Shown: positions 36,007 to 45,583, counted from the stretch's first letter. The stretch: 64,000 bases of DNA from Pseudomonas sediminis (GCF_039555755.1 NZ_CP154631.1:3472001-3536000), one strand, 5' to 3'. Notes: generated by a model from the letters alone, not told the origin. Translations and numbers: made by a program.

Positions 36007-37997
36007 GCCAGGCGCCTGTGCAGCAACAGGAAGATGAAGTAGCTGCCGCAGAGGATCGAGGCGACGATGCCAAGCGGGATCTGCAGAGGGAAGATCAGGT
36101 TGCGGCCGATGAGGTCAGCCAGCAGCATCAGCAGGCAGCCGAGGAGTGCCGCCAGCGGCAGTTGTTGCTGGATGCGCCGGGCACCGAGGGTGACGGCCAT
36201 GTGCGGAGCGAGCAGACCAAGAAAGCTCACCGGGCCAACCAGGCTGGTCACCAGGGCGCACAGCAGCGATACCAGCAACAGCAGCACCAAGCGCGTTGTC
36301 GGTACATCCAGGCCGCGTCCATGGGCGATACCGTCGCCTGCCGAGAGCAGATCCAGCGCGCGTTGCCAGACCAGACTGAAGCCGATCAGCAGGCTTACCC
36401 CCGAACCCAGCGCGATGGCCTGCAGGCCGCTTACCCGATAGGTGGAACCGGCCAGCCAGCCGAGCAATGCCAGGGAGTCCGACGAGCCCTGGCTGAGTGC
36501 CAATTGCAGGGCTGTATTGAGCAGCGCCGCCAGGGCCATGCCGACCAGCACCATCAGCGCTGGGGAGTACTTCTGTTTGCGCCCAAGCAGCAATAGCGTC
36601 GCCAGCACCAGCAGGCAGCCGATGAAGGCGGCGATCGGGGCCAGCAGCCAGAACAGCGCCTGACCGAACAGCAGCAGGCTGAGCATCACCGCCAGTGCGG
36701 CACCGGCGCTGAGTCCGAGAATGTCGGGGCTGGCCAGCGGATTGTGCATCAGGCGTTGCAGCAGCACGCCGGCAACGGCCAGGCCAATGCCAGCAGCTGC
36801 GGCACTGAGCAGTCGCGGCCAGCGCAGCGACCACAGCACGTCCGATGGCCAGGCCAGCTGCCAACCCTGTGGCGCGTATTGCAGGCACAGGCCAAACAGC
36901 GCGGTGAGCGCCGTGATCAATGTCAGCAGCCACCATGTGCGAGCCGTGCAGCTGTCGCGGCCGCTGGGCAGGGGCAGCGCTTGCCGATCTTGCGCAGCGC
37001 CCTGGCGACGGGCAAGCCAGAGCAGGGCCGGTGCGCCGATCAAGGCGGCGACGGCACCTGTCGGTATCTGCTCATCCAACCAGTGGCTGAGTAGCAGCGC
37101 CACGGCATCGCTGGCCAACAGCACCAACATACCCAGCTGCATGCTGTAGACCAACTCGTCACGAGCCGTGCGGGCGCCGCACAGACGCGCCAGGTTGGGC
37201 GCTACCAGGCCGATGAAGCCGATCAGACCCACGGCGGTAATGGCTGTAGCGGTCATCCACAGCGAGGCAAGGAACAGCATCAACAGTGCCGGCCACAGTT
37301 TCAGCCCGCGCCCCTGAGCTGCTGTGCTGCCCAGCTTGAGCAAGGTCAGCACGCGCGGGGCGAGCCACAGGAGCAGCAGCCCCGGCAACAACTTGGGCCA
37401 GAGCCAATCGACCCAGAACCAGTCGATCTGCCCCATATCGCCTGCGCCCCAGATGAACAGCCCACGTGTCTGTTGCTGGTTGAGTATCAGCACAGCGATG
37501 GCCAGTGCACCCAGTAGCAGGTTCATCGCCATGCCGGCGAGGATCACTGGCAAACCGGCGATACCATCGCGCCCAGCAATCAGCAGCACTACCGCGACGC
37601 TCAGCAGTGCGCCGGCCAGCGCCGCCCAATGGCCATGTGCGGCAGCAAAAACGGGGAAGGTCAGGCTGGCTGCCAGCAAGCCGAGCCAGGCACCGGAGGC
37701 CGCGCCGACGGTCATGGGTGATACCAAGCGGTTCTGCGTCAGTTGTTGCAACAGGCTGCCGGATAGTCCCAGTGCTGCGCCCACCAGCAGCGTCATTACC
37801 AGGCGCGGCAGGCTGGCCAGGTGAAATTGCAGAGCGGCGAAGCTGTCGCCTCTGGGGAACGCCAGTGTCCAGTGGTCCAGGCTGATATTGAGGTGCAGCA
37901 AGGCGATGATCAGCAGACCGAGCAACGCCAGGCCGTAGCGGCAAACACCTGCTTTCATCGGCCGCCGGCTGTCGACCAGGCTCGGTGCGCTGTGCAT
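36003..37997 (-). CDS. Duplicated iron-siderophore ABC permease (FhuB-like)
   Basis: The 664-residue protein contains two FecCD-type permease halves in one chain (about residues 20-330 and 350-660), the FhuB arrangement. Each half has the conserved loop, TAITAVGLIGFIGLVAPNLA in the first and LVGPVSFLGLLAPHMAV in the second. I chose ATG 37997; a TTG nine bases upstream is possible. It forms the inner-membrane channel for ferric hydroxamate uptake. No ATPase gene (FhuC-like) lies beside it, so one must come from elsewhere in the genome. Confidence 0.9.
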   Translation of the reverse strand: MHSAPSLVDSRRPMKAGVCRYGLALLGLLIIALLHLNISLDHWTLAFPRGDSFAALQFHLASLPRLVMTLLVGAALGLSGSLLQQLTQNRLVSPMTVGAASGAWLGLLAASLTFPVFAAAHGHWAALAGALLSVAVVLLIAGRDGIAGLPVILAGMAMNLLLGALAIAVLILNQQQTRGLFIWGAGDMGQIDWFWVDWLWPKLLPGLLLLWLAPRVLTLLKLGSTAAQGRGLKLWPALLMLFLASLWMTATAITAVGLIGFIGLVAPNLARLCGARTARDELVYSMQLGMLVLLASDAVALLLSHWLDEQIPTGAVAALIGAPALLWLARRQGAAQDRQALPLPSGRDSCTARTWWLLTLITALTALFGLCLQYAPQGWQLAWPSDVLWSLRWPRLLSAAAAGIGLAVAGVLLQRLMHNPLASPDILGLSAGAALAVMLSLLLFGQALFWLLAPIAAFIGCLLVLATLLLLGRKQKYSPALMVLVGMALAALLNTALQLALSQGSSDSLALLGWLAGSTYRVSGLQAIALGSGVSLLIGFSLVWQRALDLLSAGDGIAHGRGLDVPTTRLVLLLLVSLLCALVTSLVGPVSFLGLLAPHMAVTLGARRIQQQLPLAALLGCLLMLLADLIGRNLIFPLQIPLGIVASILCGSYFIFLLLHRRLA

Positions 37998-38060
37998 TTC
38001 AGGCAAACCCGGCTGCTCTGTTGATGTGAAGAAGGCTGTGCATTGCGCAGCTCGCGCACA

Positions 38061-38810
38061 TCAGCACACCAGCTCCTCACGAAAGCGCTGCAAGCGCTCG
38101 GCAGGTTTCAATCTCGGGCAGCCAGCGCAGGGCTCGCCGTCGGCGCGGCGGAAATGTTGGCAGCAGGCGTTGCGCCCCAGCGCCAGACACTGGCTGCCAT
38201 CGGCGAGGCTGACCTCGATCAGTGGGCTCTTGCCCGGCAAGCCCAGCGCCTGCAGCCAGCGCTCTTCCAGCTCGCGCAGCTGGCCATTGCTCATGCCCTG
38301 GTGGCGTTGCAGCAGAAGCAGGGCGGCGCGGGCGCAGTCGGCAATCAGCAGGCGCGCCAGCTTGGGGTAGATGTTGGAGACGCTGTTGAATTCTTCCAGC
38401 TGACGTTCCAGCAGGTTCATCAGGCGCTCGGCGGCGTTCTCGACAAGATTCCTGTCACCGACACGCATTGGGCAATCGGGCGGTAGGTTGAAACCTCCGA
38501 CGAAGCCCTGTCGGATCGACTGCCCCATGCGTTTCAGGCAGGGTACGCGGTGCTCCAGGTGAGCGGCCAACAGGCTGAGGTAGATGGGTTGCCAGATCAA
38601 TAGAGTCCAGCAACGGGTGGACCAGTAGTGTCGCCCGGCCTCGGGGTGGGCTTGCTGCCAATAGTCGTGCAGCGTGGCGATGCGCTCCTGATTGCCTTGG
38701 CCGCCACACAGCAACTGGTCGCTGCGTAGTGGCGCCACGTTGCCGTTCAGGCCTGGCAGGCAGAGTGAGACGGACTTGAGCAGGGCGTCGAGGTCGGTAG
38801 CAGGATGCAT
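38061..38810 (-). CDS. FhuF-like ferric siderophore reductase
   Basis: Read from ATG 38810 (MHPATDLDALLKSVSLCLPG), this is a 249-residue protein of the FhuF type. These proteins release iron from hydroxamate siderophores by reduction in the cytoplasm. The C-terminal 2Fe-2S motif is visible as CCQHFRRADGEPCAGC (CC-x10-C-x2-C). A longer frame to 38876 exists but would overlap the Fur-regulated promoter area. It lies upstream of the permease and binding protein in the same direction, with a Fur-like box in front, so the three genes probably form one iron-controlled operon. Confidence 0.85.
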   Translation of the reverse strand: MHPATDLDALLKSVSLCLPGLNGNVAPLRSDQLLCGGQGNQERIATLHDYWQQAHPEAGRHYWSTRCWTLLIWQPIYLSLLAAHLEHRVPCLKRMGQSIRQGFVGGFNLPPDCPMRVGDRNLVENAAERLMNLLERQLEEFNSVSNIYPKLARLLIADCARAALLLLQRHQGMSNGQLRELEERWLQALGLPGKSPLIEVSLADGSQCLALGRNACCQHFRRADGEPCAGCPRLKPAERLQRFREELVC

Positions 38811-38885
38811 GGCGATTGAACCCGGAAGCTTCGCGAATAGAGCGCGTCGGCAGAAGCGACCGGGGCAATCTAGCAATCAAACGCT

Positions 38886-38906
38886 AATAATACAAATTAT
38901 CATTTG
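38886..38906 (-). promoter_or_regulatory. Fur-like box upstream of the reductase operon
   Basis: TAATACAAATTATCATTTGC, read on the minus strand as GCAAATGATAATTTGTATTA, keeps the AATGATAAT core of Fur sites with imperfect symmetry. It lies about 80 bp upstream of the reductase start. Confidence 0.65.
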
Positions 38907-38928
38907 CATATCTGGGTATTTCAGTCAC

Positions 38929-38957
38929 AAAAAAGGCCCACGCGAGGTGGGCCTTGC
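38929..38957 (-). terminator. Intrinsic terminator of sstT
   Basis: On the minus strand AAGGCCCAC-CTCGC-GTGGGCCTT is followed by a run of T, about 20 bp after the sstT stop. It is a strong Rho-independent terminator. Confidence 0.85.
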
Positions 38958-38974
38958 TATTAACGCGCCGGGTC

Positions 38975-40198
38975 TCAGCTGTCCTTACGCTCTTGTGCCA
39001 TGCAGGCCGCCGCCGTGAACAGCACGTCCGTGGAGGAGTTCAGTGCGGTTTCCGCCGAGTCCTGAACGATGCCGATGATGAAGCCGATGGCGACGATCTG
39101 CATAGCCACTTCGTTCGGGATGCCGAACAGGCTGCAGGCCAGCGGAATCAACAGCAGCGAGCCACCTGCCACACCGGAGGCGCCGCAGGCGCTGATCGCG
39201 GCCAGTACACTGAGCAGCAGGGCGGTCGGCAGATCGACGGGGATACCCAGTGTATGCACCGCAGCCAGGGTCAGGACGGTGATGGTAATCGCCGCACCGG
39301 CCATGTTGATGGTGGCACCGAGCGGGATGGAGACGGAGTAGGTTTCTTCGTGCAGATTCAGGTCCTTGCACAATTGCAGGTTGACCGGGATGTTGGCGGC
39401 CGAACTGCGGGTGAAGAAAGCGGTGATCGCACTGCCACGCAGGCAGGTCAGCACCAGCGGGTAGGGATTGCGACGAATCTTCCAGTACACCAATGCCGGG
39501 TTGATCAGCAGGGCCACCAGCAACATGCAGCCGACCAGAACTACCAGCAGGTGCAGGTAGCCGAGCAGTGCGTCGAAACCGGATTCGGCGAGGGTGGCGG
39601 CGACCAGGCCGAAGATCCCCAGCGGCGCCAGGCGGATCACCAGCTTGACGATGGCAGTCACACCGTTGGACAGTTCGCCCAGCAGTTGTTTGCTACCGGC
39701 GCTGGCATGGCGGAAGGCGAAGCCGAGGCCGATAGCCCAGGCCAGGATACCGATGAAATTGCCACGCAGCAGCGCGTTGACCGGGTTGTCGACCACGTTC
39801 ATCAACAGCGTCTTGAGGACTTCGCCGATGCCGCCAGGGGGCGTCAGCTCGGCGGCCTGGCTACTCAGTACCAGCGAGGAAGGGAAGAGGAAGCAGGCCA
39901 CTACCGCGACCAACGCTGCGCTGAAGGTGCCGAGCAGGTACATCAGCAGGATCGGGCGGATGTGGGTTTGCTGGCCGTGTTGGTGGTTGGCGATGGATGA
40001 CATCACCAGAATGAACACCAGTACCGGAGCGACGGCCTTTAGCGCAGAGATGAATACGTTGCCGATGAACGCGACGGACAGTGCCGCCTGTGGAGCGATT
40101 ACGGCCAGGGCGATACCTGCCAGCAGGCCGATGATGATCTGTGTCACCAGGCTGGTGCGGTTGAGTAGCTGCAGGGCAGGGTGAAGGGCTTGGGACAT
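38975..40198 (-). CDS. sstT: Sodium/serine-threonine symporter SstT
   Basis: The 407-residue membrane protein belongs to the dicarboxylate/amino acid:cation symporter family. It matches SstT, which imports serine and threonine with sodium. Landmarks are [20 protein letters not shown] near residue 55, the serine-rich re-entrant loop [17 protein letters not shown] around residue 270, and the second loop [23 protein letters not shown] 40198 is preceded by GAGAACTCGCG. It stands alone, with its own terminator. The length is normal and no lesions are seen. Confidence 0.93.
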   Translation of the reverse strand: MSQALHPALQLLNRTSLVTQIIIGLLAGIALAVIAPQAALSVAFIGNVFISALKAVAPVLVFILVMSSIANHQHGQQTHIRPILLMYLLGTFSAALVAVVACFLFPSSLVLSSQAAELTPPGGIGEVLKTLLMNVVDNPVNALLRGNFIGILAWAIGLGFAFRHASAGSKQLLGELSNGVTAIVKLVIRLAPLGIFGLVAATLAESGFDALLGYLHLLVVLVGCMLLVALLINPALVYWKIRRNPYPLVLTCLRGSAITAFFTRSSAANIPVNLQLCKDLNLHEETYSVSIPLGATINMAGAAITITVLTLAAVHTLGIPVDLPTALLLSVLAAISACGASGVAGGSLLLIPLACSLFGIPNEVAMQIVAIGFIIGIVQDSAETALNSSTDVLFTAAACMAQERKDS

Positions 40199-40365
40199 CG
40201 CGAGTTCTCTGGTTGCTGGGCGCGTTGCAAGTGGCGTCGGGCCTGGTTCGAGAGGTTTTTCGGTAGTGCCATGGAGAGCAGGTCGAAAAAATAGCGCGCG
40301 ACTCTAGCACAGCCGGATCGGGGTTCGTGCGCTGGACGGGCATCTGGACGACAGGGCGCAAGCCC

Positions 40366-40593
40366 ATGTCGCATCTCTACAAGGCTTGTCTGCCGGCTCT
40401 GCCAGGTAGTTGCCGGGGCGGATCAGCAAACCTGCGGCTGGCAGGGTGTGACCCGTGGTCGCTCGAAGAACAGGAAGAATTGAGGCTACGCTGTACCATG
40501 TGCGGCGCAAGCGAGCGTCTGAATCGTGATGAGTTGGCAATCGAACTGTTCGTTTTCCAGGGCATCGAAAGTTACATCGCCCGCACGCCCTAG
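40366..40593 (+). CDS. Small hypothetical protein with a CxxC motif
   Basis: A 75-codon frame opens at ATG 40366 (MSHLYKACLPALPGSCRGGS) and ends at TAG 40591-40593. It contains one CxxC (LRCTMCGASERLNRDELAIE) and a plausible folded C-terminal half (LFVFQGIESYIARTP). Codon use looks coding, but the ribosome site is weak (GGGCG). I do not recognise the family. It lies alone between sstT and an MFS gene in a 460-bp gap. It could bind zinc, or it may be a chance frame. Confidence 0.4.
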   Translation: MSHLYKACLPALPGSCRGGSANLRLAGCDPWSLEEQEELRLRCTMCGASERLNRDELAIELFVFQGIESYIARTP

Positions 40594-40659
40594 GGGCGTC
40601 GTCCTAGCCGCGCAGGCCCGCCGCCATGCTGGTTACCGTACAAGGAGCTTTACCCGTCA

Positions 40660-41973
40660 ATGCGCTTGATCTGGAAGTCATTCCGCTCGCTCTATTTCGC
40701 CACCTTGCTGATGTTGCTCGGCTCTGGCCTGCTCAGTACCTACCTGGCCCTGCGTCTGGCTGACACCGTGGATGGTCTCTGGGTAGGTGCGCTGATGGCG
40801 GCCAATTACTTTGGCCTTGTGCTCGGCGGCAAGCTGGGGCATCGACTGATCGGTCGGGTGGGGCATATCCGTGCTTACGTGGCCTGTGCCGGCGTGGTCA
40901 CGGCGGCTGTGCTGGGCCATGGGCTGATCGAGTGGCTGCCATTCTGGCTGTTCCTGCGCATGCTGGTGGGCCTGGGCATGATGTGTCAGTACATGGTGAT
41001 CGAGAGCTGGCTCAACGAGCAGGCTGAAGCCGGGCAGCGTGGCCTGGTGTTCAGCGGGTACATGGGGGCTTCCTACCTGGGCCTGATTCTTGGGCAGCTG
41101 GCGCTGGTGGTGCATCCGACGCTGGGTCTGGAATTGCTCATGTTGGTCGCCCTGTGCTTCGCCTTGTGCCTGGTGCCCGTAGCGCTGACCCGGCGTTTAC
41201 ACCCGGCGCCCTTGCATCCGGCACCGCTGGAGCTGCGCTTCTTCCTCAGTCGCGTGCCGCTGTCGCTGACCGCTATCGCCGTGGCTGGCCTGTTGATCGG
41301 TTCTTTTTATGGCCTGGCGCCTTTGTACGCCACTCGGATGGGGCTATCGACCGAGCAGGTGGGGCTGTTCATGGGCAGCTGCATCCTGGCGGGTCTCCTG
41401 GTGCAGTGGCCGCTGGGCTGGCTTTCCGATCGACATGACCGCGTGCGCCTGATTCGTGGCTGTTCGGTCTTGCTGCTGCTGGCTGCCTTGCCGTTGGCGG
41501 CACTGCCACAGGTATTTCTCGGCCTGCTGTTCGGTGTCGGTTTTTTGGTCAGCATGATGCAATTCAGCCTCTACCCACTGGCCGTGGCCCTGGCCAATGA
41601 CCATGTCGAGCCGGAGCGGCGGGTATCACTGACGGCCATGCTGTTGGTGACATTCGGTGTTGGTGCCTGCATCGGTCCATTATTGGCGGGTGTATTGATG
41701 CGTTTTTATGGCGCCAACATGCTCTATGTGTTTGTCAGTGTCTGTGCGCTGATCCTGGTCTGGCGTATTCGCCCAGAGGTCGTCACCCATCAGCATCAGG
41801 TCGATGATGCGCCACTGCAGCATATGGCCATGCCCGGTAATGTTACCAGTTCACCACTGGTTGCAGCGCTAGACCCGAGGGTCGACGAGCAAGCCGTGCA
41901 GGAACAGATGCAGGAACCAGCTGTTGCAGCGGCGGCGCAAGAGGAACAGCAGAAAACGCAGGCAGCCCAGTAA
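40660..41973 (+). CDS. MFS transporter (YcaD-like)
   Basis: The 437-residue protein has 12 membrane helices of a major facilitator transporter. Features are GLWVGALMAANYFGLVLGGK near residue 40, the VIESWLNEQA segment of the YcaD-like group, and the loop motif GWLSDRHDRVRLIRG. A charged Gln/Ala/Glu-rich cytoplasmic tail of about 65 residues follows the last helix. AAGGAGCTTTACCCGTCA precedes ATG 40660. The substrate is unknown. It is convergent with the flagellar gene block. Confidence 0.85.
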   Translation: MRLIWKSFRSLYFATLLMLLGSGLLSTYLALRLADTVDGLWVGALMAANYFGLVLGGKLGHRLIGRVGHIRAYVACAGVVTAAVLGHGLIEWLPFWLFLRMLVGLGMMCQYMVIESWLNEQAEAGQRGLVFSGYMGASYLGLILGQLALVVHPTLGLELLMLVALCFALCLVPVALTRRLHPAPLHPAPLELRFFLSRVPLSLTAIAVAGLLIGSFYGLAPLYATRMGLSTEQVGLFMGSCILAGLLVQWPLGWLSDRHDRVRLIRGCSVLLLLAALPLAALPQVFLGLLFGVGFLVSMMQFSLYPLAVALANDHVEPERRVSLTAMLLVTFGVGACIGPLLAGVLMRFYGANMLYVFVSVCALILVWRIRPEVVTHQHQVDDAPLQHMAMPGNVTSSPLVAALDPRVDEQAVQEQMQEPAVAAAAQEEQQKTQAAQ

Positions 41974-41985
41974 GGGCTGCCAAAT

Positions 41986-42735
41986 TCAGAGAGGGGCGTC
42001 GCTCTCGGTGCGACGTGCCTCGCGCTGCAGTTGGTAGACGAAGCGCTCGACCTGGCGTTGCTCCAGACCGTTCATACGATGAAAGCGCGTGCCGACGAAG
42101 GTCATGTCGACCTTGTCCTCGTATTGCACATGGCGTATTTCCACTGCGCAGGTCAGGTTGCCGAAGGGCAGGTAAGCTGTGAGTCCCTCGTGCACCTGGC
42201 CATTGCTTAATTGCTGGCTGAGATTACCGGCGAAACGCAGTTTGCAGCCGGTGGCCGAGATGTCCAGCAGATGGCCTGGCAGCAACTCGCGCAGTTTGTC
42301 ACCATTGAGTACAACCTTGACCAGATCGCTTTGTTTCAATTGTGCGCGAAAGGCGCTGCGGCGCTGGTGATAGATTACCTCACTGGGTAGCGGCGCCCAG
42401 TAGCAGGGGGCTCCCTCGAGCTCGCCGAGCTGCACGTCATGATCACAGGTCCAGGCGACGCGTACTCCTTCGCGAAACGCTTCTATGTTGAAGGTTTCAC
42501 CCTGCTTGAGAAAACGCTCACCATCGTTGGGGATGATTTCGTCCAGTGCCACGCGAGCACGGTCTTTATCGATTTCAACCAGGTAGCTTTGGAAGCGCAG
42601 GTCGCGCCCCTTGAACTGAATGATCAGGGGGTCATGGTTCTGTTGCAGTTGACGCAGGATGGCAATGATCTCGACGGATGTCTTGAGCACCTTGGGCGGC
42701 TGAGGACCGCTCTCGTCGTTGAACGCGCTGGACAC
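41986..42735 (-). CDS. flgZ: Flagellar brake protein, c-di-GMP receptor (YcgR/FlgZ)
   Basis: The 249-residue protein has an N-terminal YcgR domain (about 20-110) and a C-terminal PilZ domain. The c-di-GMP signature is complete: RxxxR as Arg126-Arg130 in HQRRSAFRA, and DxSxxG as Asp158-Ser160-Gly163 in LLDISATGCKLRF. It slows the flagellar motor when c-di-GMP is high. The start is GTG 42735. It lies beside flgN, flgM and flgA, exactly the order known in Pseudomonas. Confidence 0.93.
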   Translation of the reverse strand: MSSAFNDESGPQPPKVLKTSVEIIAILRQLQQNHDPLIIQFKGRDLRFQSYLVEIDKDRARVALDEIIPNDGERFLKQGETFNIEAFREGVRVAWTCDHDVQLGELEGAPCYWAPLPSEVIYHQRRSAFRAQLKQSDLVKVVLNGDKLRELLPGHLLDISATGCKLRFAGNLSQQLSNGQVHEGLTAYLPFGNLTCAVEIRHVQYEDKVDMTFVGTRFHRMNGLEQRQVERFVYQLQREARRTESDAPL

Positions 42736-42825
42736 AGGACGGAACTCTCCGGTTCATGAGCTATAACGGCACTAGCATACTGGCAGAGTGCCTGCATGTC
42801 CCTGTGCTTTTTGTTGGGGGATGGC

Positions 42826-43293
42826 TCAGGCCTGGCTGAGCGGTCTTTGCTGCGCGATTCTAGCGGCACTACCACGGCTGTCATAGAGGCCGGGTGTCTC
42901 TGCGCCGCGCAGAATACCAAGGACGCTGCCGACCGAGGCCTGGTTGGCGCGAATCAAACGCCCATTGCGTAGATTGGCCTCCTGGCAGCGCTGCAGGAGA
43001 GCGGACAGCTCCTCACTGCGTACCAGCAACTGATCACCTACGGAGGACTTGCTCGCCAGCGCAGTGAGCCCTTCGCGATCTGCACTCAGACCGGCGTTTT
43101 GCAGCAGACGGCTGCGCTCGTTGCCGTGCTGTTGAAGCAGGGCAAGCAGAGGTTGTTTTTCACTGAGCAGGCTGTCGAGGCGCGGCAGGTCGCGTTCGGT
43201 GAGGGCCTGGAATTCGCTATCGATCAGCTCAAGCAATTGCTCGGCGGTGCCGATATCGTTGGTGAAGAGGTCAAGCAAGGCTGTGTCGTTCAT
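42826..43293 (-). CDS. flgN: Flagellar chaperone FlgN
   Basis: The 155-residue, largely helical protein matches FlgN, the export chaperone for the hook-filament junction proteins FlgK and FlgL. This is seen in LLDLFTNDIGTAEQLLELID and ERDLPRLDSLLSEKQPLLAL. The gene follows flgM by 50 bp in the same direction; a small hairpin (TGGGGGT/ACACCCCCA) lies between them. Its clients flgK and flgL are in this window at 54825-58165. Confidence 0.9.
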   Translation of the reverse strand: MNDTALLDLFTNDIGTAEQLLELIDSEFQALTERDLPRLDSLLSEKQPLLALLQQHGNERSRLLQNAGLSADREGLTALASKSSVGDQLLVRSEELSALLQRCQEANLRNGRLIRANQASVGSVLGILRGAETPGLYDSRGSAARIAQQRPLSQA

Positions 43294-43343
43294 GGCGGGC
43301 TCTTGGGGGTCGGGCGTCCAACACCCCCAGCGCAGCCCTGAGA

Positions 43344-43679
43344 CTAGCGCTGGGATTCGAAGTCGAGCAGTTTCTGGGCGACGCGTTTGCTGTCGACCTG
43401 ATAGCTGCCATCAGCGATGGCCTGTTTCAGCTGGGCCACACGCTCCTTGTTGACGATGGGCTGATCACGCAGCTTCTCGCCGATTGTTTGCAACTGCTTT
43501 GCCTCACGGCTCAGTTGTACCGATTCACCGCTCTTGGTGTTGGTCTGTTCATCAGTACCGGTGACAGGCGCTTTGTTCGGCTGTGCCGACTCATTGCGAT
43601 TGCCAGCCTGAGTCGCGCCGGTACGTCCCGCATTGGCGGGCGTATTGGCATTGTTCAGCCGGTTGAAGTCGATGACCAT
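43344..43679 (-). CDS. flgM: Anti-sigma-28 factor FlgM
   Basis: The 111-residue protein is FlgM. It has a polar, unstructured N-terminal half (Asn/Thr/Gln-rich) and a helical C-terminal sigma-binding part ([40 protein letters not shown]). It holds FliA inactive until it is exported through the finished hook. A sigma-28 promoter lies 41 bp upstream of the start, so FlgM is itself made late, giving feedback control. Confidence 0.93.
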   Translation of the reverse strand: MVIDFNRLNNANTPANAGRTGATQAGNRNESAQPNKAPVTGTDEQTNTKSGESVQLSREAKQLQTIGEKLRDQPIVNKERVAQLKQAIADGSYQVDSKRVAQKLLDFESQR

Positions 43680-43719
43680 GATGCAGAACCTCGGACGATA
43701 TGGTGGACGCTTGCCATGC

Positions 43720-43746
43720 TTCTCGGCTGCTGCCAGGAAAACTTTA
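43720..43746 (-). promoter_or_regulatory. Sigma-28 (FliA) promoter of flgMN
   Basis: On the minus strand TAAA, then exactly 15 bases, then GCCGAGAA. This matches the FliA consensus TAAA-N15-GCCGATAA with one mismatch. It lies 41 bp upstream of flgM. Confidence 0.85.
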
Positions 43747-43814
43747 GGATTAATTTCATCGCGTCGTTAAACAGTGTAGGGAATCGCCAGACCTTTGCGC
43801 TACAAGAAACATGC

Positions 43815-44573
43815 CTACATGGATACTTCTACCTGCCCTGGCCCGACTACACGAGCGCGAACCACTCGCTGCGAGCGTAGGTTACGCACGTTGATCTGCT
43901 CGCCCGGGGCCCCGTCGGTCAGGGCTTCGCCGGGCATGCGTACGTTGACCGTGGAGCCACGAGCGCTGATCACCACCTGATCGCCTCGACGAATGACTTC
44001 GGCTACTTGCAGGTGGGTAGACAAAAGAATCTGGTCACTGCCGAGCTGGCGCGTCAATTTCTTGCCGATCGCCTGATTCAGGTCGGTGAGAAAGTTCTGA
44101 CCCAATTGACCGACATCGCGTTCAACCAGGCTCAAATCCGTAGCTTTGACTACGCTCATGCGCTTGAGGGGGCGAGTCAGTACGACAATGGGGCGATACA
44201 AGCGCACTTCAGCGGGTACGAATACTGTCCACGGAGCGCTGCCGTCACAGCGCACGCGCGTAGTGACACGGCCCAGCGGCTGAGCTGGGCTCTCCAGCGT
44301 GGTGGTCAGCGGCTGATCACACAGCGGCAGGCGTAAGCGCGGGTCGAGGCGATTGACGCGAATCTCATGACGACCCTGAATTTCGCTACGCTGTAGATAT
44401 TCAGTGGTCGCCTGCTCAAGAAAGGCCTCCGTGGCGCCGATAAGTTGTTCAGTGCTGGTGAAGGTCGCCGCCGCTGTAGCGCTGTAGCCGAGGATCGGCA
44501 AAGCGAGTAAAAAGGGCAAGGGCGCAAGGCACTTTGCCAGTAGCTGACGGAATGATGACGTTATTTGCTTCAT
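43815..44573 (-). CDS. flgA: Flagellar P-ring assembly chaperone FlgA
   Basis: From ATG 44573 (MKQITSSFRQLLAKCLAPLP) the protein has 252 residues, a signal peptide ending near SATAAA and the SAF/FlgA C-terminal domain. The last part shows MPGEALTDGAPGEQINVRNL and RSQRVVRARVVGPGQVEV, typical of FlgA. It helps FlgI assemble the P-ring in the periplasm. A longer frame to 44636 is rejected because it crosses the sigma-54 promoter. It is divergent from cheV. Confidence 0.92.
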   Translation of the reverse strand: MKQITSSFRQLLAKCLAPLPFLLALPILGYSATAAATFTSTEQLIGATEAFLEQATTEYLQRSEIQGRHEIRVNRLDPRLRLPLCDQPLTTTLESPAQPLGRVTTRVRCDGSAPWTVFVPAEVRLYRPIVVLTRPLKRMSVVKATDLSLVERDVGQLGQNFLTDLNQAIGKKLTRQLGSDQILLSTHLQVAEVIRRGDQVVISARGSTVNVRMPGEALTDGAPGEQINVRNLRSQRVVRARVVGPGQVEVSM

Positions 44574-44584
44574 AGGCAATGCAA

Positions 44585-44600
44585 AGCAAGCCCCGTGCCG
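44585..44600 (-). promoter_or_regulatory. Sigma-54 promoter of flgA
   Basis: Read on the minus strand, CGGCAC-GGGGC-TTGCT fits the RpoN consensus TGGCAC-N5-TTGCA with the invariant GG and GC kept. It lies just upstream of flgA, consistent with FleQ/RpoN control. Confidence 0.75.
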
Positions 44601-44650
44601 CCTGCTAGGCTCAATGGGGTAGGCGTTACTAGACAAGAAGGAGTCCGGGC

Positions 44651-45583
44651 ATGGCCGGGTTGATGGATTCGGTTAACCAGCGCACGCAGCTGGTGGGGCA
44701 GAACCGCTTGGAGTTGTTGTTGTTTCGCCTGGAAGGCCCACAGCTTTACGGTATCAACGTATTCAAGGTGAAAGAGGTGCTGCAATGCCCGAATCTCACC
44801 ATCATGCCCAAATCCAGTCCGGTGGTGCGGGGGGTGGCCAACATTCGCGGGGGCACCATCCCGATTCTTGATCTTTCCATCGCTACCGGACGTACCGCGC
44901 TGGAAGATCTGAAAACCAGCTTTGTGATCATCACCGAGTACAACACCAAGGTTCAGGGTTTTCTGGTGCGCTCGGTCGAGCGTATCGTCAACATGAACTG
45001 GGAGGAGATCCATCCGCCACCCAAGGGCACTGGACGCGATCACTACCTGACAGCAGTCACGCGGCTCGACCAGCAGTTGGTCGAGATCATCGATGTTGAG
45101 AAGATTCTTGCCGAAGTTGCGCCGACCTCGGAAGTGATATCCGCTGGCGTCATCGATGATGAGGTGCAGAGTCAGGCGGTGACCAAGCATGTGTTGATCG
45201 TCGATGACTCTTCGGTGGCGCGCAAACAGGTTTCGCGCTGCCTGCAGACAGTCGGCGTTGAGGTTACCGCGTTGAACGATGGTCGTGAGGCGCTCAATTA
45301 CCTCAAGAAAATGGCGGACGAGGGCCACAATCCCGACAAGGAGCTGTTGATGCTCATTTCCGACATCGAGATGCCGGAGATGGACGGATATACGCTGACT
45401 ACGGAGATTCGTAGCGATCCGCGCATGCAGAAGCTGCATATCCTCCTGCATACTTCGCTTTCCGGTGTGTTCAACCAGGCGATGGTGAAGAAGGTCGGCG
45501 CTGACGACTTCCTCGCCAAGTTCAAGCCAGATGATCTGGCGGCGCGCGTGGTCGATCGCATTCGTGTATCGGATGGGGGCTGA
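44651..45583 (+). CDS. cheV: Chemotaxis coupling protein CheV
   Basis: The 310-residue protein joins a CheW-like coupling domain (about residues 15-160, with VVRGVANIRGGTIPILDL) to a receiver domain (about 180-305). The receiver keeps the acidic pair in LIVDDSS, the phosphorylation site Asp238 in LISDIEMPEMDG and a Lys near the end (FLAKFKPDDL). It links chemoreceptors to CheA and is adjusted by phosphorylation. AAGGAGTCCGGGC precedes the ATG. It is followed after 43 bp by cheR. Confidence 0.94.
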   Translation: MAGLMDSVNQRTQLVGQNRLELLLFRLEGPQLYGINVFKVKEVLQCPNLTIMPKSSPVVRGVANIRGGTIPILDLSIATGRTALEDLKTSFVIITEYNTKVQGFLVRSVERIVNMNWEEIHPPPKGTGRDHYLTAVTRLDQQLVEIIDVEKILAEVAPTSEVISAGVIDDEVQSQAVTKHVLIVDDSSVARKQVSRCLQTVGVEVTALNDGREALNYLKKMADEGHNPDKELLMLISDIEMPEMDGYTLTTEIRSDPRMQKLHILLHTSLSGVFNQAMVKKVGADDFLAKFKPDDLAARVVDRIRVSDGG

